Source: Cellulomonas avistercoris
Lineage (GTDB): Bacteria; Actinomycetota; Actinomycetes; Actinomycetales; Cellulomonadaceae
Assembly (NCBI RefSeq): GCF_014836445.1
Contig: NZ_JACSQV010000012.1
Location: 96,528-160,527 of the forward strand
Length of the DNA stretch: 64,000 nucleotides
Reading direction: 5' to 3'
How positions within the stretch are numbered: position 1 is the first letter of the stretch; every line of letters begins with the position of its first letter. A program made the translations under genes and the position numbers. Shown piece by piece: positions 40,189-48,818 of the stretch. The notes under the pieces are model-generated. The model was given only the letters and a program-made list of their open reading frames with translations, searched no databases and was not told where the DNA came from.

Positions 40189-41885
40189 CCGGCGCCGTGC
40201 TGCTCGCCGTCGGCGGCAACGCGCTCGTCCTCGACGGCGAGGCCGGCACCGTCGCCCGCCAGCAGGAGCGCGCCGCGCACCTCGCCACGCAGGTCGCCGA
40301 CCTCGTCGCGGACGGCCGGCGCGTCCTCGTCACGCACGGCAACGGACCGCAGGTGGGGTACATCGTGCGCCGCGGCGAGCTCGTCGCGGCGGACGCCGCG
40401 TCCGAGGGCCTGCCCGACCTGCCGCTGTGGCTCGCCGTCGCCGACTCCCAGGGCGGCATCGGGCACCTCCTCACCGTGGCGCTCGACGGTGCGCTCGAGC
40501 GGCGCGGGCTGGGCGTGCGCGCGGTCGCCGTCCTCACCCACGTCGAGGTCGACCCGCACGACCCGGCCTTCGCGCTGCCGACGAAGCCGATCGGCGCCGC
40601 GATGACGGCGACGACCGCCCGGCGGCGCGCGGTCGAGGGCTGGTCCGTCGTCGAGACGGCACCCGGCGTGCACCGCCGCGTCGTGCCGAGCCCGCTGCCG
40701 CGGCGCGTCCTCGAGGCCGAGCAGATCCAGGTGCTCGCGGCCACAGGGGCCGTCGTCGTCGCGGCGGGTGGCGGGGGCATCCCGGTCGTCCGCCGCGGCG
40801 ACGCGTGGCGCGGCGTCGACGCGGTCGTGGACAAGGACCATGCGTCGGCTCTGCTCGCGGCGTCGATCGGCGTCGACACGCTGGTCCTGGTCACCGGAGT
40901 CGACGAGGTGTGCGTGGGGTGGGGGACGCCGGACCGGCGGGCGCTGCGCCACGTCGACACGGTCGAGCTGCGCGGGCACCTCGAGGCGGGCGAGTTCCCC
41001 GCGGGGTCCATGGGCCCCAAGGTCGCCGCCGCGCTGCAGTTCGTCGCCGACGGCGGTCGTCGCGCCGTCATCACGTCCCTGCCCCGCCTGCGCGACGCGC
41101 TCGAGGGCCGGTCGGGGACGCACCTCACCGTGGGGAGCACCCCGGCACCCACGGCAGCACCGGACCGTCGGACAGCACCGACAGGAGAACCGATGATCAC
41201 CGTCCCCGCCGATCCCTTCCCCTTCACCTTCGACCCCCGCCACGTCGCGCTGCTGTGCATCGACTTCCAGCGCGACTTCATGGAGGCCGGGGGCTTCGGG
41301 GAGTCCCTGGGCAACGACGTGTCGCGGCTGCGCGGCACGATCGAGCCCACGAGCCACGTCCTGGCCGCCTTCCGGCGTCACGGCTGGCCGGTCATCCACA
41401 CCCGCGAGGGCCACCGCCCGGACCTCGCCGACCTCTTCCCGGCGAAGCGCGACCGGGGGAGCCCCGCGCTGCGCATCGGCGAGGAGGGGCCGATGGGGCG
41501 CCTGCTCGTGCGCGGCTCGGCAGGCCACGGCATCGTCCCCGAGCTCGCCCCCGTCGCCGGCGAGGTCGTCCTCGACAAGCCGGGCAAGGGCTCGTTCTAC
41601 GCGACGGACCTCGAGACCATCCTGCGGGCCCGCGGGATCACGAGCCTCGTCGTCACGGGCGTCACCACCGAGGTCTGCGTCCAGACGACCGTCCGGGAGG
41701 CGAACGACCGCGGCTTCGAGGCGCTCGTCCTGTCCGACTGCACGGCGTCGTACTTCCCGGAGTTCCACCGCTCGGCACTCGACATGTTCTGCGCGCAGGG
41801 CGGCATCGTCGGATGGGTCGGGACGTCCGACGCCCTCCTCGCCGCGCTGCTCCCCACGACGATCCACGAGGAGGTCGCACGATGA
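40185..41885 (+). CDS. Carbamate kinase fused in frame to a biuret-hydrolase-like cysteine hydrolase
   Basis: One open frame of 566 codons. Residues 1-317 are a complete carbamate kinase (GGNALV, THGNGPQVG, SQGGIGH, VDKDHASALLA), which makes ATP from carbamoyl phosphate. After a ~19-residue Pro/Ala/Thr linker, residues 337-566 form an isochorismatase-like hydrolase. No stop codon separates them, yet an AGGAG and ATG at 41193 sit at the junction, so the second half may also be made alone (230 residues). Its triad is Asp24, Lys129, Cys162 (CIDFQ, DKPGKGSF, TTEVCVQTT). IHTREGHRPDLADL and ATDLETIL resemble biuret hydrolase BiuH. Whether the fusion or two proteins exist is open. Confidence 0.85.
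   Translation: MTGAVLLAVGGNALVLDGEAGTVARQQERAAHLATQVADLVADGRRVLVTHGNGPQVGYIVRRGELVAADAASEGLPDLPLWLAVADSQGGIGHLLTVALDGALERRGLGVRAVAVLTHVEVDPHDPAFALPTKPIGAAMTATTARRRAVEGWSVVETAPGVHRRVVPSPLPRRVLEAEQIQVLAATGAVVVAAGGGGIPVVRRGDAWRGVDAVVDKDHASALLAASIGVDTLVLVTGVDEVCVGWGTPDRRALRHVDTVELRGHLEAGEFPAGSMGPKVAAALQFVADGGRRAVITSLPRLRDALEGRSGTHLTVGSTPAPTAAPDRRTAPTGEPMITVPADPFPFTFDPRHVALLCIDFQRDFMEAGGFGESLGNDVSRLRGTIEPTSHVLAAFRRHGWPVIHTREGHRPDLADLFPAKRDRGSPALRIGEEGPMGRLLVRGSAGHGIVPELAPVAGEVVLDKPGKGSFYATDLETILRARGITSLVVTGVTTEVCVQTTVREANDRGFEALVLSDCTASYFPEFHRSALDMFCAQGGIVGWVGTSDALLAALLPTTIHEEVAR
41182..41195 (+). promoter_or_regulatory. Internal ribosome-binding site at the kinase-hydrolase junction
   Basis: CAGGAGAACCGATG gives AGGAG five bases before an in-frame ATG (41193) exactly at the start of the hydrolase domain. 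This is a normal initiation signal inside an uninterrupted reading frame. Confidence 0.7.
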
Positions 41886-43858
41886 GCGATGCTGCACCCG
41901 CCGCGCAGGCCGCGGACCGCCCCGCCGCGCCGCCCGCCCGGCTGCCGTGGTGGACGACGGGCGACTGGAACGGCCTGTTCGGCCTCGGCACCAACGTCCT
42001 GCTCAACGTCATCGTCCTGACGGGGCTGTGCCTGGCCGTCGTCCAGATCCCCGCGGACACCGTCTACGGGCGGGTCCTGCCCGCACTGGGCATCGCCCTG
42101 CCGCTCGGCAACATCTGGTACGCCGTGCTGGCCCGGCGGCTCGCCCGCCGGGAGGGCCGCACCGACGTGACGGCACTGCCCTACGGGCCCAGCGTCCCGC
42201 ACACGTTCATCGTCGTGTTCGTCGTCATGCTGCCGGTGTTCCTGCAGACGCAGGACGCGCTCGCGGCGTGGCGGGCGGGCCTGGCGTGGGCGTTCATCAT
42301 CGGGTGCATCGTCCTGCTCGGCGCGGTGCTCGGCCCGTGGATCCGGCGCTGGACGCCCCGCGCGGCGCTGCTCGGCGCGCTCGCGGGCATCTCGATCACC
42401 TTCATCTCCATGAGCCCCGCCGCGCAGATGTGGCAGGCCCCGTGGATCGCGTTCGTGGCGTTCGGGTTCATCCTCGTCGGCTGGCTCGGCGGTCGGCGGA
42501 TGCCGTGGGGCGCACCCGTGGGGCTCGTCGCGGTGATCGTCGCGACGGCGATCGCGTGGGTGGCCGTGGCGGCGGGGTGGTCCGGCATCCTCGAACCCAG
42601 CGCGGTCACGCAGTCGCTCGCGGACCTCGCCGTGCACCTGCCCCTGCCCTCGACCGACGTCGTCGCCGGCCTGCAGGACATCGCGCCGCTGCTGGCCTCG
42701 GCCATCCCGCTCGGCATCTACAACTTCACCGAGGGCATGACGAACGTGGAGTCCGCGGCGGCGGCGGGGGACCGGTACTCCGTGCGCCAGGTGCTCGCCG
42801 CCGACGGGCTCGGCGCCGTCGTCGGATCGTTCCTCGGCTCGCCGTTCCCGCCCGCGGTGTACATCGGCCACCCCGGCTGGAAGGCCGTCGGGGGCCGGGT
42901 CGGGTACTCGCTGGCGACGGGGATCGTCGTGGGTCTCGTGTGCTTCACCGGTCTGGTCGGCACGTTCCTCGCGGTGTTCCCCATGCAGGCGCTGGTGCCC
43001 GTCCTGCTGTACATCGGCCTGGTCATCGGGGCGCAGGCGTTCCACGTGAACGCGCGCCGGTACTTCCCGGCGATCGTCCTGGCGATGATCCCGAGCCTGG
43101 CGGAGTGGGCGACGGGGCTGATCAACAACGCGCTCGCGGCGGCCGGGACCTCGGCGCAGGAGGTCGGCACGGGCGCGCTGCTCGCCAACGGAGTCGTCTA
43201 CGACGGCCTCCTGCTGCTCGGGCAGGGCGCGGTGCTCGTCGGCATCCTGCTGGGGGCCATCGCCTGCTTCGTCCTCGACCGCCGGCTCCACGCCGCGGCC
43301 GCCACGGCGGCGATCGGGGCGGTGCTGTCCTTCTTCGGGCTCGTCAACGCCGTCGAGGTGGGCGTCAACGCGTCACCTGCCGTGACCCTCGGGTACCTGT
43401 TCCTCGCCGTGCTCCTCGCGGGCTTCGGGTGGTACCTGCGCCACGAGCGGTCCGACGCCGTTGACGACGAGCTGCTCTTCGTCAACGGCACCCTCATGCG
43501 CGGACTGGGGCTGCACGCCCACCTCGACGGTGCCGAGCTGCTCGAGGAGACGTCGACCGTGCCCCGCTACCGGGTGCACGCCATCGACGGCGCCTACCCC
43601 GGGATGTACCGCGTCGGCGACGACGAGGAGGGGGCGTCGGTGCCCGGTGAGCTCTACCAGGTGCCGGCCGAGGTGCTCGTCCGGGTCCTCGAGGGCGAGC
43701 CGCCCGGGCTGTACCGCGGGCCCGTCGAGCTCGCCGACGGCCGCCGCGTGCCGGGGATCCTGTCCCGACGCGCCACGGCGCAGGAGCACCCGGAGATCAC
43801 CGACCACGGGGGGTGGCGCCAGTACGTCGCCACCACGTCGTCACCGGTGGTCGGCTGA
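41882..43858 (+). CDS. Nucleobase-type permease fused to a GGCT-like (allophanate hydrolase C-terminal) domain
   Basis: 658 residues. The first ~520 form a xanthine/uracil-permease-like (NCS2-type) transporter with about twelve helices: WWTTGDWNGLFGLGTNVLLN, TALPYGPSVPHTFIVV, IPLGIYNFTEGMTNVESAAAAGDRYS and GSPFPPAVYIGHPGWKAVGGRVGYS. Residues ~530-650 are a soluble domain with LLFVNGTLMRGLGLHAHLDGAELL, YRVHAIDGAYPGMYRV, GELYQVPAEVLVRVLEGEPPGLYRGPVEL and HPEITDHGGWRQYVA. That matches the gamma-glutamylcyclotransferase-like C-terminal domain of allophanate hydrolase. The fusion ties uptake to ureide metabolism. ATG overlaps the preceding stop; the 3' end overlaps a convergent gene by 62 bases. 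Confidence 0.88.
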   Translation: MSDAAPAAQAADRPAAPPARLPWWTTGDWNGLFGLGTNVLLNVIVLTGLCLAVVQIPADTVYGRVLPALGIALPLGNIWYAVLARRLARREGRTDVTALPYGPSVPHTFIVVFVVMLPVFLQTQDALAAWRAGLAWAFIIGCIVLLGAVLGPWIRRWTPRAALLGALAGISITFISMSPAAQMWQAPWIAFVAFGFILVGWLGGRRMPWGAPVGLVAVIVATAIAWVAVAAGWSGILEPSAVTQSLADLAVHLPLPSTDVVAGLQDIAPLLASAIPLGIYNFTEGMTNVESAAAAGDRYSVRQVLAADGLGAVVGSFLGSPFPPAVYIGHPGWKAVGGRVGYSLATGIVVGLVCFTGLVGTFLAVFPMQALVPVLLYIGLVIGAQAFHVNARRYFPAIVLAMIPSLAEWATGLINNALAAAGTSAQEVGTGALLANGVVYDGLLLLGQGAVLVGILLGAIACFVLDRRLHAAAATAAIGAVLSFFGLVNAVEVGVNASPAVTLGYLFLAVLLAGFGWYLRHERSDAVDDELLFVNGTLMRGLGLHAHLDGAELLEETSTVPRYRVHAIDGAYPGMYRVGDDEEGASVPGELYQVPAEVLVRVLEGEPPGLYRGPVELADGRRVPGILSRRATAQEHPEITDHGGWRQYVATTSSPVVG

Positions 43859-44558
43859 CCGCACCGTCCCGGCACCGCCCCGGCCCCCCCGCCCCCCCGC
43901 CCGGGCGGTCGAGCGCCGCCAGCGCGGCCGCCGCCAGCTCGCCGACGTGGTCGACGACGCCCAGCGACCCGGCCTCGAGCAGCTCACCGGGCTGCGCGTA
44001 CCCCCACGCGACGCCCAGGCAGTCGACGCCGTTCGCGCGCGCGCCGTGCACGTCGTGCTCGCGGTCCCCGACCATGAGCACGGCGCCGCCCGGACGCAGC
44101 GCGTCGAGCGCGGCGGCGACGACGGTCGCCTTGGACGACGGCACGTGGTCGAGCGGCGCGCCGAAGACGCCCTCGAGGTACCGCGCGAGGCCGAAGCGCT
44201 CGCAGATCGGCCCCGCGAACACCTCGGGCTTGCTCGTCGCGACAGCGAGCCGGACCCCGGCGTCCCGCAGGGCCACGAGCTGCTCCGGGATGCCGTCGTA
44301 GACGCTGTTCTCCCACATGCCCGTCGTGCGGAAGTAGCCGCGGTAGGCGTCGACGGCCTCGGTCACGCGTGCCGGCGGCACCCCGAACCGCGCGAACGAG
44401 TCGACCAGGGGCGGGCCGACGAAGCCGCGCAGGGCGGCGTCGTCCGGCACCGGCATCCCCAGCGTGGTGAACGCGACGCGCGCGCTCGCGGCGATGCCGG
44501 GGTAGGAGTCGGTGAGGGTGCCGTCGAGGTCGAGCAGGACCAGGGGTGCGGGAGTCAT
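43797..44558 (-). CDS. HAD-superfamily phosphatase (Gph-like), copy 1
   Basis: About 253 residues. Motif I is LLDLDGTLTDS, motif II-III LAVATSKPEV with the Lys, and motif IV GDREHDVHGARANG. An alpha-helical cap (FVGPPLVDSF) places it with phosphoglycolate-phosphatase-like hydrolases. ATG 44558 is chosen because GGGAGG lies eight bases upstream; ATG 44567 abuts it. The last ~30 residues are low-complexity and overlap the convergent permease gene. Substrate unknown. Confidence 0.85.
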   Translation of the reverse strand: MTPAPLVLLDLDGTLTDSYPGIAASARVAFTTLGMPVPDDAALRGFVGPPLVDSFARFGVPPARVTEAVDAYRGYFRTTGMWENSVYDGIPEQLVALRDAGVRLAVATSKPEVFAGPICERFGLARYLEGVFGAPLDHVPSSKATVVAAALDALRPGGAVLMVGDREHDVHGARANGVDCLGVAWGYAQPGELLEAGSLGVVDHVGELAAAALAALDRPGGGAGGPGRCRDGAVSRPPVTTWWRRTGATPRGR

Positions 44559-44585
44559 CCCGGCCATCCTCCCAGGAGGTGGCCG

Positions 44586-45257
44586 TCAGCCGGTCACGCG
44601 CGCGAGCACGGCGGCGGGGACGTCGGCGGGGGACGCGAGCACGTCCACGGCGCCGGCGGCGCGCAGCTCGGCCTCGCCGCCGTACCCCCACAGCGCACCG
44701 AGGCACGGCAGCCCGTGGTCGGCCGCGCCGTGCACGTCGTGCTCGCGGTCGCCGAGCATGACGGCGCGCACCGGGACGTCGCCGCGGGTCTCGCGGACCC
44801 AGGCCAGCGCCCGCCCGATGATCTGGCCCTTCGTCTCGGACTCGTCGTCGGGCGCGCCGACCACGTGGTCCAGCAGCGGTGAGAGCCCGACGGCGTCGCA
44901 GATCGGCACCGCCCAGCGGGCGGGCTTGGCCGTCGCGACGACGAGCAGCACACCGGCCTCGCGCAGGGCCGTCAACGCCTCCGGGACGCCCTCGAAGACG
45001 CGGGTGTCCCACACGCCGTCGCGCCCGAAGTGCTCGCCGTACCCGGCGACGGCCTCGTCGAGCAGGTCGGCGGGCACACCGTGCGTCGTGAAGGACCAGG
45101 TGATCGGCGGACCGGCGAAGGACCGCATGACGGCCTCGGTCGGCGCGGGCACGCCGATTCGCGCGTAGGCGGCGCGCACGGCCGCCACGATGCCGGACGC
45201 GGAGTCCATGAGGGTGCCGTCGAGGTCGAGCAGGGCCACGGGAAGGGCGGTGGTCAT
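44586..45257 (-). CDS. HAD-superfamily phosphatase (Gph-like), copy 2
   Basis: 223 residues, a paralogue of the next gene downstream, 27 bases away. Motifs LLDLDGTLMDS, VVATAKPARW and LGDREHDVHGA match it point for point, and both carry the unusual GDREHDVHGA motif IV, suggesting tandem duplication. The cap has FAGPPITWSFTTHGVP. It probably removes phosphate from a small metabolite. The start at 45257 has no strong SD. It is divergent from ileS. Confidence 0.85.
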   Translation of the reverse strand: MTTALPVALLDLDGTLMDSASGIVAAVRAAYARIGVPAPTEAVMRSFAGPPITWSFTTHGVPADLLDEAVAGYGEHFGRDGVWDTRVFEGVPEALTALREAGVLLVVATAKPARWAVPICDAVGLSPLLDHVVGAPDDESETKGQIIGRALAWVRETRGDVPVRAVMLGDREHDVHGAADHGLPCLGALWGYGGEAELRAAGAVDVLASPADVPAAVLARVTG

Positions 45258-45334
45258 GTGCTCGATGGTGCCCCGCAGGCACGCGCCCCGACGAATCGCG
45301 CCGCTCCCGCCGCGCACCGCTGCGGGAGATCAGG

Positions 45335-45363
45335 ATGACCGCGGGCGCACCACCTCGTATGCT
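45335..45363 (+). promoter_or_regulatory. Promoter of the ileS leader
   Basis: ATGACC (45335-45340), a 17-base spacer and TATGCT (45358-45363) form a good housekeeping-type promoter immediately upstream of the T-box leader. Confidence 0.65.
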
Positions 45364-45367
45364 GGCG

Positions 45368-45602
45368 GCACAGGCGTCGACCCGGCCATCACCGGTGAGC
45401 CTCCGGAAGAACGGGACGAGCGTCACGGCGTGCGTCCTCAGTAGAACCGGACGGGGCAGGCCCGTCACAGCCGCAGGCGAGAGGTCGGGGGCCCGCCCCC
45501 GGCAAGCGAGGTGGTACCGCGGTGGTCCCCGGGTGGTCCGGGTGTCGTCGTCCTCGTGGCCGTGCCGCACCCCGCCGGGTGCGCGAGACCAGGAGCCCCA
45601 CC
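45368..45602 (+). ncRNA. Ile T-box leader RNA of ileS
   Basis: Leader that senses uncharged tRNA-Ile. The T-box antiterminator/antisequestrator sequence GCGAGGTGGTACCGCGG is at 45506-45522. Upstream, CAGTAGAACCGGACGG and GCCCGTCACAGCC match the stem II/III blocks of actinobacterial ileS T-boxes. A short stem I carries the specifier ATC at 45388-45390 in GGCCATCACCGG. After the T-box there is a GC stem (GCACCC/GGGTGC) just before the SD AGGAG at about 45591. That position and the lack of a U-run favour control of translation rather than termination, as known for mycobacterial ileS. Confidence 0.9.
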
Positions 45603-48600
45603 GTGGCGTACCCGCTGCACCGCACGTCCGACGCAACCCCCGCGACGGTCCCGCCCAGCCCCGACCTGCCCGCGCTCGAGCGCGACGTGCTGGCGCACTG
45701 GGAGGCGGACGGCACGTTCCGCGCGTCGGTCGAGCAGCGGCCCGCGGGCGAGGACGGCGCCAACGAGTACGTCTTCTACGACGGCCCGCCGTTCGCCAAC
45801 GGCCTGCCGCACTACGGCCACCTGCTGACCGGCTACGCCAAGGACGTCGTCCCGCGCTACCAGACGATGCGCGGACGGCGGGTCGAGCGCCGGTTCGGCT
45901 GGGACACCCACGGGCTGCCCGCCGAGCTCGAGGCCGAGCGCGTCCTGGGCATCACCGACAAGTCGCAGATCGACGAGATGGGCATCGCGGCGTTCAACGA
46001 CGCGTGCCGCTCCTCGGTGCTGACGTACACCAAGGAGTGGCAGGAGTACGTCACCCGCCAGGCACGCTGGGTCGACTTCGAGAACGACTACAAGACGCTG
46101 GACCCGTCGTTCATGGAGTCGGTCATCTGGGCGTTCAAGCAGCTCTACGACAAGGGGCTGGCCTACGAGGGCTACCGCGTCCTGCCGTACTGCTGGCGCG
46201 ACGAGACCCCGCTGAGCAACCACGAGCTGCGCATGGACGACGACGTGTACGCGTCGCGCCAGGACCCGGCGCTCACCGTCGTGCTGCCGCTCGTCGACGC
46301 ACCCGGGGCGCTCGCGGACGCGGCGCTGCTCATCTGGACGACGACCCCGTGGACCCTGCCGTCCAACCTCGCGGTCGCGGTCGGCCCGGACATCGACTAC
46401 GTCGCCGTCCGGCCCACGGAGGGCGCGTTCACCGGACGTACCCTCGTCCTCGCGGAGTCCCGCCTGGCGGCGTACGCGCGCGAGCTGGGGGAGCCCGAGG
46501 TCGTGACGCGGCTGACGGGCGCCGACCTCGTCGGCCTGCGCTACCAGCCGCCGTTCGACTACTTCGCGGGGCGCGAGAACGCCCATCAGGTCCTCGGTGC
46601 GGACTTCGTCACGACCGAGGACGGCACCGGCCTGGTGCACCTCGCGCCCGCGTTCGGCGAGGACGACGCCGCGGTGTGCGCCGAGGCGGGCATCGAGACG
46701 GTCGTCCCGGTGGACTCCAAGGGGCGCTTCACGACCGAGGTGCCCGAGTACGCCGGGCAGCAGGTGTTCGACGCGAACCCCGGGCTGATCCGCGAGCTCA
46801 AGGAGCGCGGCGTCGTCGTGCGCCACGAGACGTACGAGCACTCCTACCCGCACTGCTGGCGCTGCCGGAACCCGCTGATCTACAAGGCCGTGTCGTCGTG
46901 GTTCGTGCGGGTCACCGAGTTCAAGGACCGCATGGTCGAGCTCAACCAGGGCATCGAGTGGATCCCCGGGCACATCAAGGACGGCCAGTTCGGCAAGTGG
47001 CTCGACAACGCGCGCGACTGGTCGATCAGCCGCAACCGGTACTGGGGCACGCCCATCCCGGTGTGGGTGAGCGACGACCCGGCGTACCCGCGCATCGACG
47101 TGTACGGCTCCTTCGCCGAGCTCGAGGCCGACTTCGGCCGCGTGCCGACCAACGCGGCCGGTGAGCCGGACCTGCACCGGCCCTACGTCGACGACCTCAC
47201 GCGCCCCAACCCGGACGACCCCACGGGCCGCTCGACGATGCGCCGCATCCCCGACGTCCTCGACGTGTGGTTCGACTCGGGGTCGATGCCGTTCGCCCAG
47301 GTGCACTACCCGTTCGAGAACCGCGAGTGGTTCGAGCACCACTACCCGGGCGACTTCATCGTCGAGTACATCGGCCAGACGCGCGGCTGGTTCTACACGC
47401 TGCACGTGCTGGCCACCGCGATCTTCGACCGCGCCGCGTTCCGCAACGTCATGTGCCACGGCATCGTGCTGGGCGACGACGGGCGCAAGGCCAGCAAGTC
47501 GCTGCGCAACTACCCGGACCCCGTCGAGATGTGGGACAAGTACGGCTCGGACGCCGTGCGCTGGTCGCTCATGTCCTCGACGATCCTGCGCGGCGGCAAC
47601 CTGGTCGTCACCGAGGACGGCATCCGTGACGGGGTCCGCCAGGTCCTGCTGCCGCTGTGGAGCACGTACTACTTCTTCACGCTGTACGCGGGCGCGGCGG
47701 ACGAGGGACGCGGGTACACCGCGCAGCGCGTGACCGCCGAGCGGGCCGCGGGGCTCGCGCCCATGGACCGGTACCTGCTCGCGCGGACGGGCGAGCTCAC
47801 GGCCACGATGACCGCGCAGCTCGACGCGTACGACATCCCCGCCGCGTGCGAGTCGGTGCGCGAGCACCTCGACCTGCTGACCAACTGGTACGTGCGCACG
47901 CAGCGCGACCGGTTCTGGTCGGAGGACCACGACGCGTTCGACACGCTGTGGACCGCGCTCGAGGAGCTCACGCGCCTCATGGCACCGCTCGCGCCGCTGG
48001 TCACCGAGGAGGTGTGGCGCGGCCTGACGGGCGGGCGCAGCGTCCACCTGGCCGACTGGCCGGTCCCGGACGGCCCGCTGGTGCGCGACGAGTCCCTGGT
48101 CGCCGCGATGGACGAGGTGCGCGCCGTGGTCTCGGCCGCTCTCGGGCTGCGCAAGGCGCACCAGGTGCGCGTGCGCCAGCCGCTGCGCCGGCTCACCGTC
48201 GCGGTCGCGGACCCCGCGGCGCTCGCGCCGTACACCGACCTGCTGGCCGCCGAGCTCAACGTCAAGCACGTCGACGTGGTCGAGGCCGACGCGGCCACGA
48301 CCGAGCGCTTCGGCATCACGCAGCGCCTCGCGGTCAACGCACGTGCCGCCGGCCCGCGCCTGGGCCGTGCCGTGCAGCACGTCATCAAGGGCGCGCGCAG
48401 CGGCGCGTGGCGGCTCGACGGCGACACCGTCGTCGTGACGACCGACGACGGGGACGTGGCCCTCGAACCGGCCGAGTACGACCTGACCACGGTCGTCGGC
48501 GAGGGGGCGGGGGCCGACGTGGCCGCCGCCGTGCTGGCCGGCGGCGTGGTCGTCGTGCTGGACCTCACGCTCGACGACGCGCTGCGGGCCGAGGGCTACG

Positions 48601-48818
48601 CCCGGGACGTCGTGCGGGCCGTGCAGGACGCGCGCAAGGCCGCCGGGCTGCACGTCGCCGACCGCGTCGACCTCACGCTCGCGGTCCCCGGCGCCCACGT
48701 CGCCGACGTCGAGGCGCACCGGGAGTTCGTCGCGGCGGAGACGCTGGCCTCGACCGTGACGATCGAGCCCACCGACGCGGCCGAGGTCGCCGTGACCGTC
48801 GTGCGGGCCGACGCATGA
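45603..48818 (+). CDS. ileS: Isoleucyl-tRNA synthetase, type 2
   Basis: Charges tRNA-Ile; 1071 residues. The HIGH motif appears as [12 protein letters not shown] near residue 60 and the KMSKS loop as [10 protein letters not shown] near 629, the KASKS variant. Length, the [18 protein letters not shown] block and the long C-terminal domain fit type 2 (eukaryote-like) IleRS, which is typically less sensitive to mupirocin. An editing domain ([20 protein letters not shown]) is intact. GTG 45603 follows AGGAG. Controlled by the T-box leader; its stop overlaps the folC start. Confidence 0.96.
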   Translation: MAYPLHRTSDATPATVPPSPDLPALERDVLAHWEADGTFRASVEQRPAGEDGANEYVFYDGPPFANGLPHYGHLLTGYAKDVVPRYQTMRGRRVERRFGWDTHGLPAELEAERVLGITDKSQIDEMGIAAFNDACRSSVLTYTKEWQEYVTRQARWVDFENDYKTLDPSFMESVIWAFKQLYDKGLAYEGYRVLPYCWRDETPLSNHELRMDDDVYASRQDPALTVVLPLVDAPGALADAALLIWTTTPWTLPSNLAVAVGPDIDYVAVRPTEGAFTGRTLVLAESRLAAYARELGEPEVVTRLTGADLVGLRYQPPFDYFAGRENAHQVLGADFVTTEDGTGLVHLAPAFGEDDAAVCAEAGIETVVPVDSKGRFTTEVPEYAGQQVFDANPGLIRELKERGVVVRHETYEHSYPHCWRCRNPLIYKAVSSWFVRVTEFKDRMVELNQGIEWIPGHIKDGQFGKWLDNARDWSISRNRYWGTPIPVWVSDDPAYPRIDVYGSFAELEADFGRVPTNAAGEPDLHRPYVDDLTRPNPDDPTGRSTMRRIPDVLDVWFDSGSMPFAQVHYPFENREWFEHHYPGDFIVEYIGQTRGWFYTLHVLATAIFDRAAFRNVMCHGIVLGDDGRKASKSLRNYPDPVEMWDKYGSDAVRWSLMSSTILRGGNLVVTEDGIRDGVRQVLLPLWSTYYFFTLYAGAADEGRGYTAQRVTAERAAGLAPMDRYLLARTGELTATMTAQLDAYDIPAACESVREHLDLLTNWYVRTQRDRFWSEDHDAFDTLWTALEELTRLMAPLAPLVTEEVWRGLTGGRSVHLADWPVPDGPLVRDESLVAAMDEVRAVVSAALGLRKAHQVRVRQPLRRLTVAVADPAALAPYTDLLAAELNVKHVDVVEADAATTERFGITQRLAVNARAAGPRLGRAVQHVIKGARSGAWRLDGDTVVVTTDDGDVALEPAEYDLTTVVGEGAGADVAAAVLAGGVVVVLDLTLDDALRAEGYARDVVRAVQDARKAAGLHVADRVDLTLAVPGAHVADVEAHREFVAAETLASTVTIEPTDAAEVAVTVVRADA

